Shown: positions 63,765-64,000 of the stretch, one piece after another | Layout: every line of letters starts with the position of its first letter | Position numbering within the stretch: position 1 is the first letter of the stretch | NCBI GenBank assembly: GCA_003254925.1 | Contig: QANZ01045227.1 | Span: forward strand, 177,918-241,917 | Length of the DNA: 64,000 nucleotides | Direction of reading: 5' to 3' | Source: Chamaecrista fasciculata | Taxonomy: Eukaryota; Streptophyta; Magnoliopsida; Fabales; Fabaceae | Program-made: the position numbers and the translations under genes | Notes under the pieces: model-generated | Told to the model about the DNA's origin: nothing | The model's input: the letters and a program-made list of their open reading frames with translations, nothing else | Database searches by the model: none

Positions 63765-64000
63765 TGTTAGGAATTATTATTAATAATAATATTATTATTG
63801 TTATAAAATATAACAAATATGAATACTCAAAGAATAGAGAAAAGTAAGAGGGGAGAGTGATTCTTATCATTCAACTCATCTCATCAACTTTACATCAACA
63901 CCTAAAGCCTCTATTTATAGGCTAAAGGATCTATAAGGGAGATGTACCAACTTAATGTACATAATGAAGGGATAAGATCATATTGATGTACACGGGAAAC
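63765..64000 (-). mobile_element. Possible LTR end on the minus strand, running off the window
   Basis: On the minus strand an AGCCTATAAATAGAGGC promoter-like block (about 63905-63921) is followed by a pyrimidine-rich leader and ends ...TCCTAACA at 63765. This is the layout of the U3-R-U5 part of an LTR. The rest lies beyond the right edge. Confidence 0.3.

Overview
The window is nuclear DNA of a eudicot plant. Genes are split by short GT-AG introns, the spacers are very AT-rich, and typical plant transposon relics lie between and inside genes (MULE and hAT elements, a Stowaway MITE, LINE/SINE-like retroposons, LTR-like sequence). The conserved proteins are plant nuclear genes. Three runs of N and four single N show that it is a draft assembly. 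I cannot name the species from the sequence alone.

Layout: (1) 1-221, first exons of a tonoplast monosaccharide transporter-like gene on the minus strand, running off the left edge. (2) 0.3-10.1 kb, a gene-free stretch with a small MULE and an old tandem segmental duplication (about 4.0-6.0 and 6.0-9.3 kb); the second copy carries a retroposon with a 16-bp target-site duplication (TSD). (3) 10.27-11.94 kb, a MYB/SANT transcription factor with a SUMO-interaction-like motif and an EAR repression motif. (4) 13.1-14.3 kb, nested hAT elements and a SINE. (5) 15.19-18.98 kb, a mitochondrial phosphate carrier. (6) 19-25 kb, spacer with a SINE relic and a Stowaway MITE. (7) 25.33-27.32 kb (minus), a plant intracellular Ras-group LRR protein (PIRL4/5 type). 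(8) about 28.9-31.3 kb, two MULEs; the first has captured a piece of a PHD-finger gene. (9) 32.33-33.60 kb, ribosomal protein uL2 (RPL8). (10) 34.24-34.48 kb, a broken SAUR gene. (11) 35.69-41.53 kb, the RNA polymerase I initiation factor RRN3/TIF-IA. (12) 44.99-47.48 kb (minus), an unusual AT-hook/PPC protein. (13) 47.6-51.3 kb, nested repeats. (14) 51.31-58.99 kb (minus), a MORC ATPase with a CW zinc finger. (15) 59.3-64 kb, a GA microsatellite, a possible solo LTR, a hAT element with perfect 8-bp TSDs beside a relic sister copy, and LTR-like sequence.

The genes do not form a pathway or cluster. By family knowledge they serve sugar storage, mitochondrial phosphate import, ribosome and rRNA synthesis (RPL8 and RRN3 happen to be neighbours) and chromatin (MYB repressor, AT-hook/PPC, MORC). 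Every gene model was assembled by joining exons across GT-AG introns with the reading phase checked; transcript ends are not determined. I found no prokaryote-type system, CRISPR array or tRNA gene. The most unusual items are the PHD-capturing Pack-MULE, the Pro-rich/AT-hook/PPC/coiled-coil protein, the SIM-SANT-EAR factor and the cluster of transposons with intact TSDs.
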